Positions 31,901 to 36,068 of a DNA stretch of 64,000 nt are shown one piece after another. Position 1 is the stretch's first letter. Every line of letters begins with the position of its first letter. Location: contig CAIXGS010000005.1 in NCBI GenBank assembly GCA_903919125.1, forward strand, positions 94,719 through 158,718. The letters run 5' to 3'. The position numbers and the translations under genes are program-made. The notes below the pieces were generated by a model. It had not been told where the DNA came from. It ran no database searches and saw only the letters and a program-made list of their open reading frames with translations. Source of the stretch: an uncultured Spartobacteria bacterium. Its GTDB lineage: Bacteria; Verrucomicrobiota; Verrucomicrobiia; Chthoniobacterales; Chthoniobacteraceae.

Positions 31901-31969
31901 ATTGATCACCAGTTGCAGAAGGGGCAGTCTCACACTTCGGGTAACGCGTCTATCGGCGTACAGTTCTAA
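13907..31969 (+). CDS. giant autotransporter with PATR beta-strand repeats
   Basis: A single uninterrupted gene for 6,020 residues. The N-terminus has a long n-region (about 1-28) and a hydrophobic core (about 30-50), with likely cleavage near VAA at 50-52; the mature chain starts TITWDP, as in many PATR autotransporters. The passenger (about 53-5730) is Gly/Ser/Thr/Ala/Leu-rich. By eye it contains about 35 autotransporter-associated beta-strand repeats of the form LTKxGxGTLxLSGxNTYTGxTxVxxGTL, spaced roughly 100-200 residues apart, with rungs such as SGGTVSGGS between them. This predicts a very long right-handed beta-helix fibre. I noticed no cysteine after residue 13. The last roughly 285 residues (from about 5735) form the autotransporter beta-barrel and end in Phe, the usual outer-membrane signal. 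The probable role is surface adhesion, aggregation or a matrix; the ligand is unknown. No terminator is visible downstream. Confidence 0.93.
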   Translation: MKQTLKGISKSQCDFSREEKFVPQPNFGWPFRLLAFLIAFAVFFQGPVLVAATITWDPFKLYSSGSLGVSSGGTYGGTFSTLSSGHWLASGSLGSTLVPGSSDIVILNLGSANYSISLSGTIASIAGGTVSAGTGLAGTTISFAGSGTLAIGGTGFTVNAGTLSLGAPVLVRLLASQTWSVSTGSQMVVAGTITGTGFDLTKSGGGILTLSGSGGYTGSTYITAGTLNAGTGSLANTGTIVLSGGSLSAVDVKSGALFTGSVGTTASFSSTALTLGTVAEFGSLTFSGTSGTVVLGGLSGTGLTTFASSGSISSGSITGGTVSVASNLSSNVSGGSVTVGGIFTGGTVSGGSLNLTGSGSSSISTLSGGTIANSGTLQITTGTYAGGLSGTGSLMKVGATQLTLSGANSYTGSTYITAGTLNAGTGSLANTGTIVLSGGSLSAADVKSGALFTGSVGTTASFSSAALTLGTVAEFGSLTFSGTSGMVVLGSLSGTGVTTFASSGSISSGSITGGTVSVASNLSSNVSGGSVTVGGTFTSTVMSGGTVTVAGLTNEALLSGGSLIANGGGTLTTMTAGALTVGSLATLALGTVTGGSIADNGALSISAGTLTGVLSGTGALSKVGTDVLNLNVANTFSGSITVAAGTLTGVSGAFSSVSSITLNAGSLSAANFGSSTAFTLASGARGFVSSATSLGAVANAGSLNFTVASGLVSLASLSGDGTTNFTGATSTGSISSGSISAGTVTATGSLIANVSGGSVTVGGIFTGGTVSGGSLNLTGSGSSSITTLSGGTIANSGTLQVSSGTYAGGLSGTGSLMKVGAAQLTLSSANTYTGSTYITAGTLSAVSGALANTGTIVLSGGSLVAVDVKSGALFAGSVGTTASFSSTTLTLGTVAEFGSLTFSGTSGTVVLGSLSGTGLTTFASSGSISSGSITGGTVSVASNLSSNVSGGSVTVGGTFTSTVMSGGTVTVAGLTNEALLSGGSLIANGGGTLTTMTAGVLTVGSLGNLTLGTVTGGAIADNGSLSISAGTLTGVLSGTGTFTKTGNASTLTLSNVANTFSGTLNVAGGTLSALSSLNALQSVSVVNVNAGSFNAISLPSTTLLNVGTGATASFSTNSLTLGTLSSYGSISASGAVINIGSFNSYGSTYFSGSTAAVTIGSLTGTGSIGSNGSGAFILSSGAITQTTLNLPYSSLTANISGGSVSVKSLSSPNQTISGGSIYLTGSGISTLGTLSGGTFSLVSGATLQVSSGNYSDLGGIRGAGALSKTGSGSLILGSVNAYTGATSISGTLQATVAGALGATSSITLNGGSILSAVDLGTASPSLTIGAAAVATISGTNALSLQGVTNTGSLSFSGTSGTVSLSSLSGAAGITTFSSAAAVSGSINSGTVSVAGALSSNVVAGGSVSVDGYFTGGTVSGGSLSLLSGGSVTTLNGGTVQGLGAGTLTVSLSTGTSATLLAGSLSLLKIGAGTLTLGRASTFTGDTTLNAGVLSLNNAAALGSGTLIIAGGSLNNTSGGLITLNNNVQTWSSDINFLGGNPLNLGSGSVTVSADRTVTVNASTLTVGGSISALGATLTKAGSGALVLSGTNTFGGVSMTAGSLLLQSQNALSGGSLSLTGGTLDLGGFVQSITSGSFISGKILNGTISSSSVLTVSSFDIGVRLTGTGSLLKQGSGTVTITGVGNDYSGDTNLNGGTLILNSDTALGTGTLNVNGGSLGVSTAGLVTLSSNPQTWANDFSFFGPGTLAAGSGAVTMTASRTVNVASGSLNVGGVIGDGGNAFNLVKSGSGMLVLGAANTFSGDFILNTGSVNTTAIGALGAGNVTVTGGRLNLQNTSQDVSGIISVSGGYVSGGTINLSGAGLALSGGNISADLAGSGGFTSSGTGQIAVLAGNNTFGGDALLTAGTLALNHANALSLSRFTISGGSLDNTSGGALTMSNDRSQIWAGSFGFVGTNNLTFEQSITLQKDITLNVSAGKLTEGGAISGTYNLTKAGNGTLEFTGSSTGFSGGVSVLAGTLLLSAADTLPGISSLSLSGGSIDLGGGSQSFSSLTLQGGYLGNGTLTASGTIYLNAGELAAVTGGSASLLKAGSGTATLSQANAYTGGTNISAGTLYLGDNSALGNGSLTLSGGSLGVKTGSSIALTGVDQKVWSSNFSFFGGTLDAGTGAVSMTQSVSVNVNSGSLLEGGAISGTSAAFGLTKTGSGTLQLSGANTYTGATAVNGGLLFVPTGSGGNTSSVSIGSAGSALFADTGLTISVPYVNNGSLTFSGNSGTIALGSLTGSGTTNFGWDAIITSSISGGRVTVANALTANISAGTVRAAVITAGTMSGGSLTLTDIAQTSSITNLSGGTYLQNDGILSLFSGTFPGVVAGNGVINKSGSLNTLSLSGANTFTGLMDVQEGTLSARQFGSTATLFVGTSATATITGTSPSLGPVLNDGSLTFSALTGTASLGWLAGLNTSGGTTTFLSNGSIAGGFSGGILRAAGDLLLQGNISDGTISAGAIASGLANGMTVSGGSLNVSGLISLSQITGGVVTQTGADARAVTLNFMSGGTLITTGKLTVRNGGAFDDIIGGSIFVGQEASLGQITGGTFTINGAATIGRVDGGNFDFRGATEINRLNGGSILLNGAVSVISGTYTGANGIISGTSDFLKSQSNAAGSTSLPVADLPYLIMPGSLTLTGHRTGQTSDFVNLPSLPIANLTAPAGVIVAPGSAVLSGAAYTRTDTGWQIARADETLSLSGVNTYTGATFLHGGNLILAENAINSTSSITVDGGGSASFFYLTDGQPITVINGTTFYGSVRTNYTRMVMGGSLTAVNVSPSGNTSLTVGTYGVATFTGSNLSFQNIQNDAPSSYQISTTRQDSAVLLAQSGLYFPNIDSQGTISIGNLTGTGYTYIESNLSGGTISISGDGLNAGLGVGLVVRGTIYSDIASGHISAGAIRNRNITGGNIIAGGVNVSGSFTGGSLTVGGTSTFGSVTFLSDASLNLNGQTEIGSYVGNNTPTQSLNINSSATIGQINGGFNLTGVLTTSSGTLSGLNLDSGNNSGGVVKVGTYTTLILSGTNNYGSTTLSGGTLQLASSTGLGKSALNLNSGVTLGNTSGGPLTFAMPQSWNGDFTFAGPDSLTFSSGSVTLASSSTITVTAGSFTEGGAIIGGSAGLTKKGNGTLVLSGLGSFSGGFTVSGGSVNATLSNALGSGTITVDSSSTLNLGSTAQSASGFVLGGSFSSGNVFGGTIAADNFTIFSGLMNSKLSDGPSGPGSLTKSGTDTAVLSGSISYTGQTAVSGGSLEFSQTGLALSGGVVNDAQLRFSATSGTVSLSSLSGAGTTQFSKDGQIGVLAGGTVSTVGTLFVTSGSFSGSLLGATSLEKVGSGSLLTLSGTSANTGSTKVSSGTLRSTVSGALSATSSLSVLGGLLDVVDYNPNITLSVGTLGAAQITGNSLTLNGGANNAGSLNFTATSGTLSLGSLNGAGATYFAGNATIGGSISQGIVRAADSATLYATVAGGSVTTGALNSTTLYGGTITLNAGTSLINTFSGGATLTIGSLAYLQVYNGSLSGISGGGTVVKVGSSDSLTFNASNLFTGTMSVAAGTLVADSFGTSALLNVGTYGFANISGTSNISLGAVLNAGSLLFSGTAGAVTLASLNGIGTTTFLSNGSITAGLSEGNVFVAGTLTLGGAFSGGNLTTNQLVAASITGGSLILSGPGTSQIGLISGGTLTNNATLQINSGTITNEVGGSGILLKMGTSEVLSVLQGKLPQIGGVSVLEGTLNAVDFGTLTATNLVVGSLGIGVISGTGISIGNVSNVGSLTFSGGTVSLTSLSGNGVTTFANEAAISGTLSGGTITVAGVFSAGVLSGGSLTLLSNGTIGLLNGGSLSSDSALVVTGTGGAALAAGTGGTVLQGALSLEKRGSGTVSLAAVNTYTGGTTLTAGTLNLNNAAALGGGSFTIAGGALDNTSGAAVTLNDHSETWGGNFRFRGTSDLNLGSGTFTLAGLQILTVEAGTLTVAGVISGGSDGFTKEGNGALVLSGSVAFTGGTTVNGGMLLLGGSSALAGAALRVSAGSVDLGGNTQAVGNVSLLAGGYIGNGTLASSGSVSVDSGVIAAVISGSSVVTKSNAGSATLSIANYYTGGTVINGGTLNINDALAIGTGTLSIANGGLGTTVAAGITLSTNNAQIWAGSFSFSGYTLDMGTGGITMTGNPVITVNSGSLLEGGAINGGTSSLTKAGNGTLLLSGSNSFTGGTNVNGGTLLLKGTNALAGGALTVSSGSIDLDGSTQLVGDVRLSAGGYIGNGTISSSGSVSLDAGVIAAVIGGTGFVTKSNVGTVTLNQANTYSGGTFLKGGTLDIGINAAIGSGSLYIDGGNLSAIGGSFTLNNAQVWKTDFSFSGISLNMGTGAVTVTDNRTLKVASGTLTIGGNISGGTYSLTKTGNGTLLLGGSNTFGGGLSVSAGTLALGSSAKLTTVSSLTASGGVFDLGAGSLTFSQVDLTGGTIANGTVTSLTDYALQSGSVSAVLVGTNALLKSGAGRLTLSGVNTYSGATSVSGGMLVVTSAGALANTSGIGVTGGSLDAVDYNGGVLLNVGAAGMASFSGAGLSVGTIYSDGSLNFRAVTGSITVGTLSGSGATTFASNANLSAAFQVGQLVVGGTLNADITSGSVTAGVLFGGTVGGGVITTTDAAASSNVTNLNGGTFVLGGSLLVTSGTYSGGGFSGTGALVKIGSGTTLKIDSPANHTNPTTIAAGTLLVTNSGSFAAVQNEGAIEFRATATLASLSGAGATSFDGATASVGTLNGNSVTGSAVLSVSSGTHNSGVIGGSIALVKTGNGALTLGTADSYTGGTTLVAGTLTVNNAGALGSGSLRIEGGSLATSAGSVMLSSNIAQVWAGSFGFSGGTLDMGTGAVTLSGSQSLTISSGVFIERGAISGAFGLTKLGAGNLVLAGANTFTGGVNVTAGTLTLLGSGGFGTGNLTLGSNATLDITNSPLTLQNVIIQGGKILGSVAISGANPIGGVSDVKLTGTGTVVVDTATADSGTLFVLNNQSTYSGGTELKAESQILSFGTSSVGAASGPIGTGPLKVLASGSIDASTANVNLSTNNALVLAGSLTFLGTNDLNLGAGSVSLQDTQALITSKNTLTVGGSISGTGSLNKMGAGTLKLTGSSLSQSGTTKVSEGILEFANSATVSAPVQLVGGTLKVDSGTLLTVGVLNYSGGSLTGSGSLKASTVSVDSGLNLSSGSTTFTGSLAKTGDGTLTLASSALSQMTLSAGSLRILSAGALGSASLVIDGGTFDTTAFSGGTLSVSSVNLNSSSTFNVVAGKELNTGTGTVILTQTAALNTVAGTLTVDSLISGGTNGLTKTGLGTLKLAGSTFSGTTVVSDGTLEYKANGTASGPIVVSSGATAKLDGNFSGGLVNVGSLGTIILGGGTLSVGTFSFGSSKGESGGTLQTTSGKVTAFVGTLKGSGTISGPGTVVFGAGSTLDVGYSPGVLVVGGGATMAIASEGVAVKYEFDPSVTNPDLGNITASGDLASDRIVVNVGGSLTFQNGATMTLTPTYISGKILAPGTYREFPLVIVNGGTINALNQSGTLVTVSGINLDSYFKVGSGAVVSGTFRQLAGGTVDVTLVRKSYASVSTNSGNLRQTAAVLDSILSASMLAGGTAAIASIGTLFTALDSKTTANEIDTILAALNPAPYAELGNVGMGRMMDLQAAIQGHLDTLAIGVLSDVEPSPGEARESSAWTSVYSGWANRDGSTSQGLAGYSSRNFGSISGVEHRFGDLTLGLTGAVGSTSATFKQSSSSLSTDTWHVGLYGSTPIDLEDFGVVFDAGLVYGEGDSTVKRSLSGTGLGLGTFTGKVASTEWMAQIGASFPSVLPDDTYTVTPSLHLLYGSYRQGAINEITDGTLAALGARVGAFSQSSLATRLGLQGAKLLRVGQMPARLTASANWLHSFDAAGRQVDISFATPGATAQKFGSSRTGMDAFRIGLGGEIAITDRTRFQLTIDHQLQKGQSHTSGNASIGVQF
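14552..14930 (+). repeat. intragenic repeat X, copy 1
   Basis: First copy of a 379-bp unit inside the autotransporter gene, beginning TACACCGGTTCAACCTACAT and ending just after the GTGGGCGGCA segment. It is nearly identical at the DNA level to the units at 15134 and 16400, with no length change. A 203-bp unit Y (14931-15133) follows and recurs at 16197-16399. Confidence 0.85.
15134..15512 (+). repeat. intragenic repeat X, copy 2
   Basis: Second 379-bp copy, 582 bp after the first. It is followed by a 248-bp unit Z (15513-15760) that recurs at 16779-17026. Single-base differences are scattered and most look silent or conservative. Confidence 0.85.
16400..16778 (+). repeat. intragenic repeat X, copy 3
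   Basis: Third 379-bp copy, preceded by unit Y (16197-16399) and followed by unit Z (16779-17026). The order over the whole region is X-Y-X-Z, 436 bp of other sequence, then Y-X-Z. This points to duplication by recombination in multiples of three bases. Confidence 0.85.
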
Positions 31970-32040
31970 GAGTCGTTCTTTCCGCGCGGGGACAGTCACC
32001 GCTCTTCCGCTTCCGGCAGGGGGACAGGCACTCCTCTCCT

Positions 32041-32291
32041 TTGCTGGGCCATTGTTATTTCGCGCCGACGCACAACGTGTTTCCCACACAGGTCGGCTTG
32101 TTTTGTCCTTAACGCCTCGCCGCTAGCATCCCTCTGGGATGCGGGCCGTTCCGGCCTGACAAACCGGTGGTGTCGTCGCGTCGCTCCTCAACCACTGGCT
32201 AATGGCTTTCATGCCTCCGGCATGGCAAACCGCAGCATCCCCACGACGACTTTGGGCGACTCACCTAGCGTTCTCTCGTAGAGTGTCTGTC
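32041..32291 (+). repeat. inverted-repeat element, copy A (left part missing)
   Basis: A 251-bp sequence almost identical to 32519-32770 of copy B. It has the hairpins GCATCCCTCTGGGATGC and ATGCCTCCGGCAT and ends in GTGTCTGTC. The left inverted arm seen in copies B and C is absent, so the copy is truncated. Confidence 0.85.
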
Positions 32292-32406
32292 CCCATTGAG
32301 AGTGTCTGTCCCTCTTTGGGTGTTCGAAAAAGCTCTTAACTAAGTGCCATTTGTGTCTGTCCCCTGCCTCCCCTCGCGCCATCGCTCACGCTTTTAGGTT
32401 TGTTCC

Positions 32407-32770
32407 GATGCCGGAGGCATCAAAGCCATTAGCCGATGGTTGAGCGACGAAGGAGCGACACCACCGGATGCGATACAAAAAACGCCACGCATCCCATAGG
32501 GATGCCAGCCCTTCCATGTTGCTGGGCCATTGTTATTTCGCGCCGACGCACAACGTGCTTCCCACACAAGATGGCTTGTTTTGTCCTTAACGCCTCGCCG
32601 CTAGCATCCCTCTGGGATGCGGGCCGTTCCGGCCTGACAAACCGGTGGTGTCGTCGCGTCGCTCCTCAACCTCCGGGCTAATGGCTTTCATGCCTCCGGC
32701 ATGGCAAACCGCAGCATCCCCACGATGACTTTGGGCGACTCACCTAGCGTTCTCTCGTAGAGTGTCTGTC
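32407..32770 (+). repeat. inverted-repeat element, copy B (complete)
   Basis: A complete element with roughly 60-bp imperfect inverted arms at 32408-32467 and 32642-32702. Each arm begins with the mini-hairpin ATGCCGGAGGCAT and ends in CCACCGG. The core of about 175 bp holds two further hairpins (GCATCCCATAGGGATGC and GCATCCCTCTGGGATGC). There is no coding capacity. The structure resembles a MITE or a REP/BIME-type element that would need a transposase acting in trans, possibly of the RAYT type; none is encoded in this window. Confidence 0.85.
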
Positions 32771-33088
32771 TCTCTTTGAGTGTCTGCCTACGTGATGCTC
32801 CCTGCCGCCCAACCATGCGTGTCTAACTTTCTCCGTTGACAGGAGCGCTCTTGAATGTTGCTCTTGCTGCGCTGAAAAGTGCTTCTTACCAGATGGCCTT
32901 TTCACGCCACCCCTCCACCCCCTAACTCCCAGTAGAACCACCACTCGATCGTTCCCTGCACCCCCGCACTTGGTAGCACTCCTCGGTAGGCCACTTGTCT
33001 TAAGCCCTGCTTCGGTTTGTTCACCCGTCCTCCCCGAGCAACCTCCTCTAAATCCTCCACCCCAAAACTAAAACAACCTACTATTATT

Positions 33089-34681
33089 ATGAGCAGTCAA
33101 CACAATAGCGACGGCATTGTCCCTAATGCCAAACGCCTTCTTTGGGCCGGCTTTATGGCCATCTTGGCAGCAGGCGTCGGCTTCGCCCTGCGCGGCGGAA
33201 TCTTCGGTCTCTGGGCAAAGGAGTACGGCTTTACTGCCACTCAACTAGGCGCAATCGGTGGCGCAGGTTTTACCGGCTTTTGTTTCGGCATCATCATCGG
33301 CGGGGTTATTGTGGACAAGTTGGGCTACGGCAAACTCGTCGCTCTCGCGTTGGTTGGCCACATCCTCTCCGCCGTTGTGACCTTCGGCGCGAGCACTCCG
33401 GAAAATGCATACAGCTTCCTCTACTGGGGCATGTTTATTTTTGCCTACGCCAACGGCACGCTTGAAGCCGTCGCCAATCCTCTTGTCGCAACCGTGTTTC
33501 CCCAGAAGCGCATGCACTATCTGAACATCCTCCACGCCTCCTGGCCTTTGGGGATGGTCATCGGCGCCTTTGCCAGCTACGTGCTCGGCACCACGGTCGG
33601 ACTCGGTTGGAAGGGCCAACTCGCCTTCTATCTCGTGCCCACAGTCGCCTACGCGGTCATGTTCATGGGGCAACATTTCCCCAAATCCGAAGCTGCAGAA
33701 AAGGGCGCCAGCCTTGGCGAAATGTTCAAGGATGTCGGCATTCTTGGTGCGCTGGTTGCTGGATATTTACTGTCCGTCTTCTTGGGCGGAGTCTTGGGTT
33801 CCCAGAACATTGGCTTTGCCATTGGCGGCGCACTGGTGATTGCGGTGGGTTTGATGACTCGCTTCTCCATGGGCTCCATTCTGCTTTTCGTGCTCTTCGT
33901 CACTCACGCTCTTGTCGGGGCGGTTGAGCTTGGCACCGATGGCTGGATTGAAAGCATTACCGGCAACCTGTTCACCGCAGAACAGGGCAAGGGCCTCTTC
34001 ATCTGGACCTCCGCTATCATGTTCGGGCTGCGTTTCTGCGCGCACTTCATTGAAACCCGCCTCGGTTTCACCCCCATCAGCCTTCTACTGACCTCCGCTG
34101 TAACGGCGGCTGTCGGCCTCACGCTCGCTAGTGGCATGCAGACTTTCAGCATCGCTCTCGCGGCTCTGGGAATCTACGCGCTGGGCAAGACCTTCTTCTG
34201 GCCCACCATGTTGGCCGTCGTCGGTGACCGCTTCCCACGTTCCGGTGCGGTGGCGATGTCCATCATGGGCGGTGTGGGAATGCTCTCCGCAGGTCTCCTC
34301 GGTGGTCCTGGACTTGGTTATTCTAAGGATCGCTACGCCTCTGAAGCCCTCAAAGCAGAAAATCCCGCCGTTTACGAAAGCGCCAAAGCGGCGACTGAAT
34401 CGAAGTTCTTGTTCTTGGATGGCGTCTTCGCCATAGACGGCAAAAAGCTTGAAGAAGCTAAAACTGCTGTCAAAGAAGACAAAGCTTCTGAAGAGCAGAA
34501 GGCGATTGTGAAGGCCAACCAAGCGGGCGATCGCGCCACGCTCAAGGCCGACTCATTCATCCCGATGACCATGGCGGCGATTTACCTCTGTCTCCTGATT
34601 TTCTTCAAGTCCATCGGCGGCTACCGCACGGTGAAATTAGAGGAAGTAAGTCATTCAAAGGACTTTGCTGCGAAGGTGTAA
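33089..34681 (+). CDS. MFS transporter with cytoplasmic insertion before the last helix
   Basis: A 530-residue major-facilitator permease. The start ATG at 33089 (MSSQHNSDG) is preferred; the frame continues 24 codons upstream through a C-rich leader of low-complexity sequence. About twelve membrane helices are visible. The sequence [20 protein letters not shown] in helix 1 and the [15 protein letters not shown] loop recall FucP/sugar-symporter-like members. Between helices 11 and 12 there is an unusual hydrophilic insertion of about 90 residues (around 415-505) rich in K, E and A, probably a helical cytoplasmic loop. A strong terminator follows at 34702. It lies between two inverted copies of the repeat element. 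Substrate unknown, possibly a sugar. Confidence 0.85.
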   Translation: MSSQHNSDGIVPNAKRLLWAGFMAILAAGVGFALRGGIFGLWAKEYGFTATQLGAIGGAGFTGFCFGIIIGGVIVDKLGYGKLVALALVGHILSAVVTFGASTPENAYSFLYWGMFIFAYANGTLEAVANPLVATVFPQKRMHYLNILHASWPLGMVIGAFASYVLGTTVGLGWKGQLAFYLVPTVAYAVMFMGQHFPKSEAAEKGASLGEMFKDVGILGALVAGYLLSVFLGGVLGSQNIGFAIGGALVIAVGLMTRFSMGSILLFVLFVTHALVGAVELGTDGWIESITGNLFTAEQGKGLFIWTSAIMFGLRFCAHFIETRLGFTPISLLLTSAVTAAVGLTLASGMQTFSIALAALGIYALGKTFFWPTMLAVVGDRFPRSGAVAMSIMGGVGMLSAGLLGGPGLGYSKDRYASEALKAENPAVYESAKAATESKFLFLDGVFAIDGKKLEEAKTAVKEDKASEEQKAIVKANQAGDRATLKADSFIPMTMAAIYLCLLIFFKSIGGYRTVKLEEVSHSKDFAAKV

Positions 34682-34701
34682 GGCGTTCGTTGCTTCACTT
34701 C

Positions 34702-34741
34702 AAAAGGCCGCAGTCTCCGAAATGGGGCTGCGGCCTTTTTG
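34702..34741 (+). terminator. rho-independent terminator of the MFS gene
   Basis: Perfect 12-bp arms AAAAGGCCGCAG (34702-34713) and CTGCGGCCTTTT (34728-34739) with a 14-bp loop, followed by further T, 20 bp after the MFS stop. Because the arms carry A and T runs, it can also stop transcription of the convergent MBL gene. Confidence 0.92.
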
Positions 34742-34788
34742 TATGCAAACCACAATGCGCCCCCGCCTGATAAGCAGCGTGCCCTCGC

Positions 34789-35574
34789 TCAATCCATCTC
34801 CAGCACCAACCCATCGTAGGCCACACGTACCGCTTCCGGCAGATTCGCTTCGATGTCGCTATGCCGGTGTTCGTGACACAAATGCGTCAACCAACCCTTC
34901 CCAGGGCGCACCCTCTCTATCACTTCCATCGCTTCGTTGATGCTCAAATGCGTCGGATGCGGCCGTGCCCTCAGCGCGTCAATCACTAGATGCCGCACGC
35001 CAGTCACCGCTTTTTCCACCTCTGGAGGAACCGACTTGCAATCTGTTAAATACGCAAAGAACGCTTCACCCTGATAGCGCAGTAAATAGCCCGTTGAAAC
35101 GGTTCGCCCATGAGGCAGTTCTAGAGGCGTGATCTCAAAGCCGCCCAACGAAAACTCGCCATTCACTGGCCTTGCTTCGGGGTGCACATAGCCTGAAACC
35201 CGCGCTGCAGGGCGAAATGCGAAGGAAAAAACATCAGCCAACTGCGCCAAAGTGGTCTCGGAACCGTACACCGGCAGGACGTTTCCTGAGCGGCAAAAAG
35301 GCCGCAAATCGTCGAAGCCCATGACGTGATCCGCGTGTGTGTGTGTGTAAAGAACAGCATCCACACGGCGCACTTTTTCGCGCAGGCATTGGGTGCGGAA
35401 ATCGGCGCCAGTGTCTACCACCCAAGACGCCTGGGGTGTTTCGAGGTAAATGGAACAACGCGTTCGAGTATCGCGCGGGTCTGTGGAAGTACAAACCTCG
35501 CAGTCACACCCGATGCGAGGAACCCCCTGCGAAGTGCCTGTGCCCAAAAAGGTGACGCGTAACTTTGGAATCAT
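34789..35574 (-). CDS. PhnP-like MBL-fold metallohydrolase
   Basis: A 261-residue cytoplasmic hydrolase of the metallo-beta-lactamase fold, closest in pattern to PhnP and RNase Z-related phosphodiesterases. It opens with FLGTGTSQGVPRIGCDCEVC (Cys23, Cys25 and Cys28 resemble the extra zinc site of PhnP). The metal motif THTHADHVMGFDDL has His78, His80, Asp82 and His83. Further His residues lie in ELPHGRT, in LVIDALRARPHPTHLS and in HLCHEHRH near the C-terminus. PhnP cleaves cyclic phosphoribosyl phosphates; whether this homologue does is not known, and no phn genes are nearby. It converges with the MFS gene on a shared terminator. The (GT)7 tract at 35335-35348 is simply the antisense of the His-Thr motif. 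Confidence 0.87.
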   Translation of the reverse strand: MIPKLRVTFLGTGTSQGVPRIGCDCEVCTSTDPRDTRTRCSIYLETPQASWVVDTGADFRTQCLREKVRRVDAVLYTHTHADHVMGFDDLRPFCRSGNVLPVYGSETTLAQLADVFSFAFRPAARVSGYVHPEARPVNGEFSLGGFEITPLELPHGRTVSTGYLLRYQGEAFFAYLTDCKSVPPEVEKAVTGVRHLVIDALRARPHPTHLSINEAMEVIERVRPGKGWLTHLCHEHRHSDIEANLPEAVRVAYDGLVLEMD

Positions 35575-36068
35575 CGATTTTTTAAAACGATAGCATAGCT
35601 CGACAACGAAACATCAAACTTAAACAACCCCGGTTTCGCCCAGTACCCAGAGAGGTCCAATTTGACGGTTCTCGCGACACGTCGTTGATCGAGTGCGATT
35701 GGTGTTTTGCCGATTCATGGCCTCGGCGAGTCACCCAAAGTCGTCGTGGGGATGCTACGGTTTGCCATGCCGGAGGCATGAAAGTCATTAGCCGGAGGTT
35801 GAGGAGCGACGCGACGACACCACCGGTTTGTCAGGCCGAAACGGCCCGCATCCTAGAGGGATGCTAGCTGCGACGCTTTAAGGGCAAAACAAGCCATCTT
35901 CTGTGGAAAACAGTTTGTGCGTCACTGGGAAATGACAATGGCCCAGCAGCATGAAAGGGCTGGCATCCCTCCGGGATGCGTGGCGTTTTTTGTATCGCAT
36001 CCGGTGGTGTCGCTTCGCTCAACCGACCGGCTAATGGCTTTGATGCCTCCGGCATCGGAGACGACAAA
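35575..36068. other. gene-free region with repeat copy C
   Basis: About 490 bp between the MBL and ROK genes. The first 150 bp should contain the MBL promoter; a possible -10 box, TATGCT, is on the minus strand near 35600, but no convincing -35 box is seen. The rest is the repeat element at 35728-36057, which stops about 12 bp from the end of the ROK gene. Confidence 0.6.
35728..36057 (-). repeat. inverted-repeat element, copy C (complete, reversed)
   Basis: A third copy in the opposite orientation to A and B. Its arms lie at 35767-35826 and 36001-36055. The core has the hairpins GCATCCTAGAGGGATGC and GCATCCCTCCGGGATGC. The outer part (35728-35766) matches the sequence beyond the right arm of A and B, but the GTGTCTGTC tail is missing. 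With copy B it brackets the MFS and MBL genes in inverted orientation. Confidence 0.85.

Larger units (their letters stand above)
31970..33088. other. 1.1-kb gene-free region with repeat elements
   Basis: No credible gene was found between the autotransporter and the MFS gene. It holds a partial (32041-32291) and a complete (32407-32770) copy of the inverted-repeat element, several GTGTCTGTCC motifs (for example 32284, 32302 and 32354), and a G-poor, C/T/A-rich stretch (about 32900-33088) before the MFS start. Confidence 0.7.

Noticed and set aside
32436..32681. Open frame of 81 codons in the repeat region
   Set aside because: It lies wholly within repeat element B and is explained by the element's palindromic sequence; no protein-like features.
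35335..35348. (GT)7 tract as a possible phase-variable microsatellite
   Set aside because: It encodes the invariant His-Thr-His metal motif of the MBL protein; a length change would destroy the enzyme, and the tract is short.
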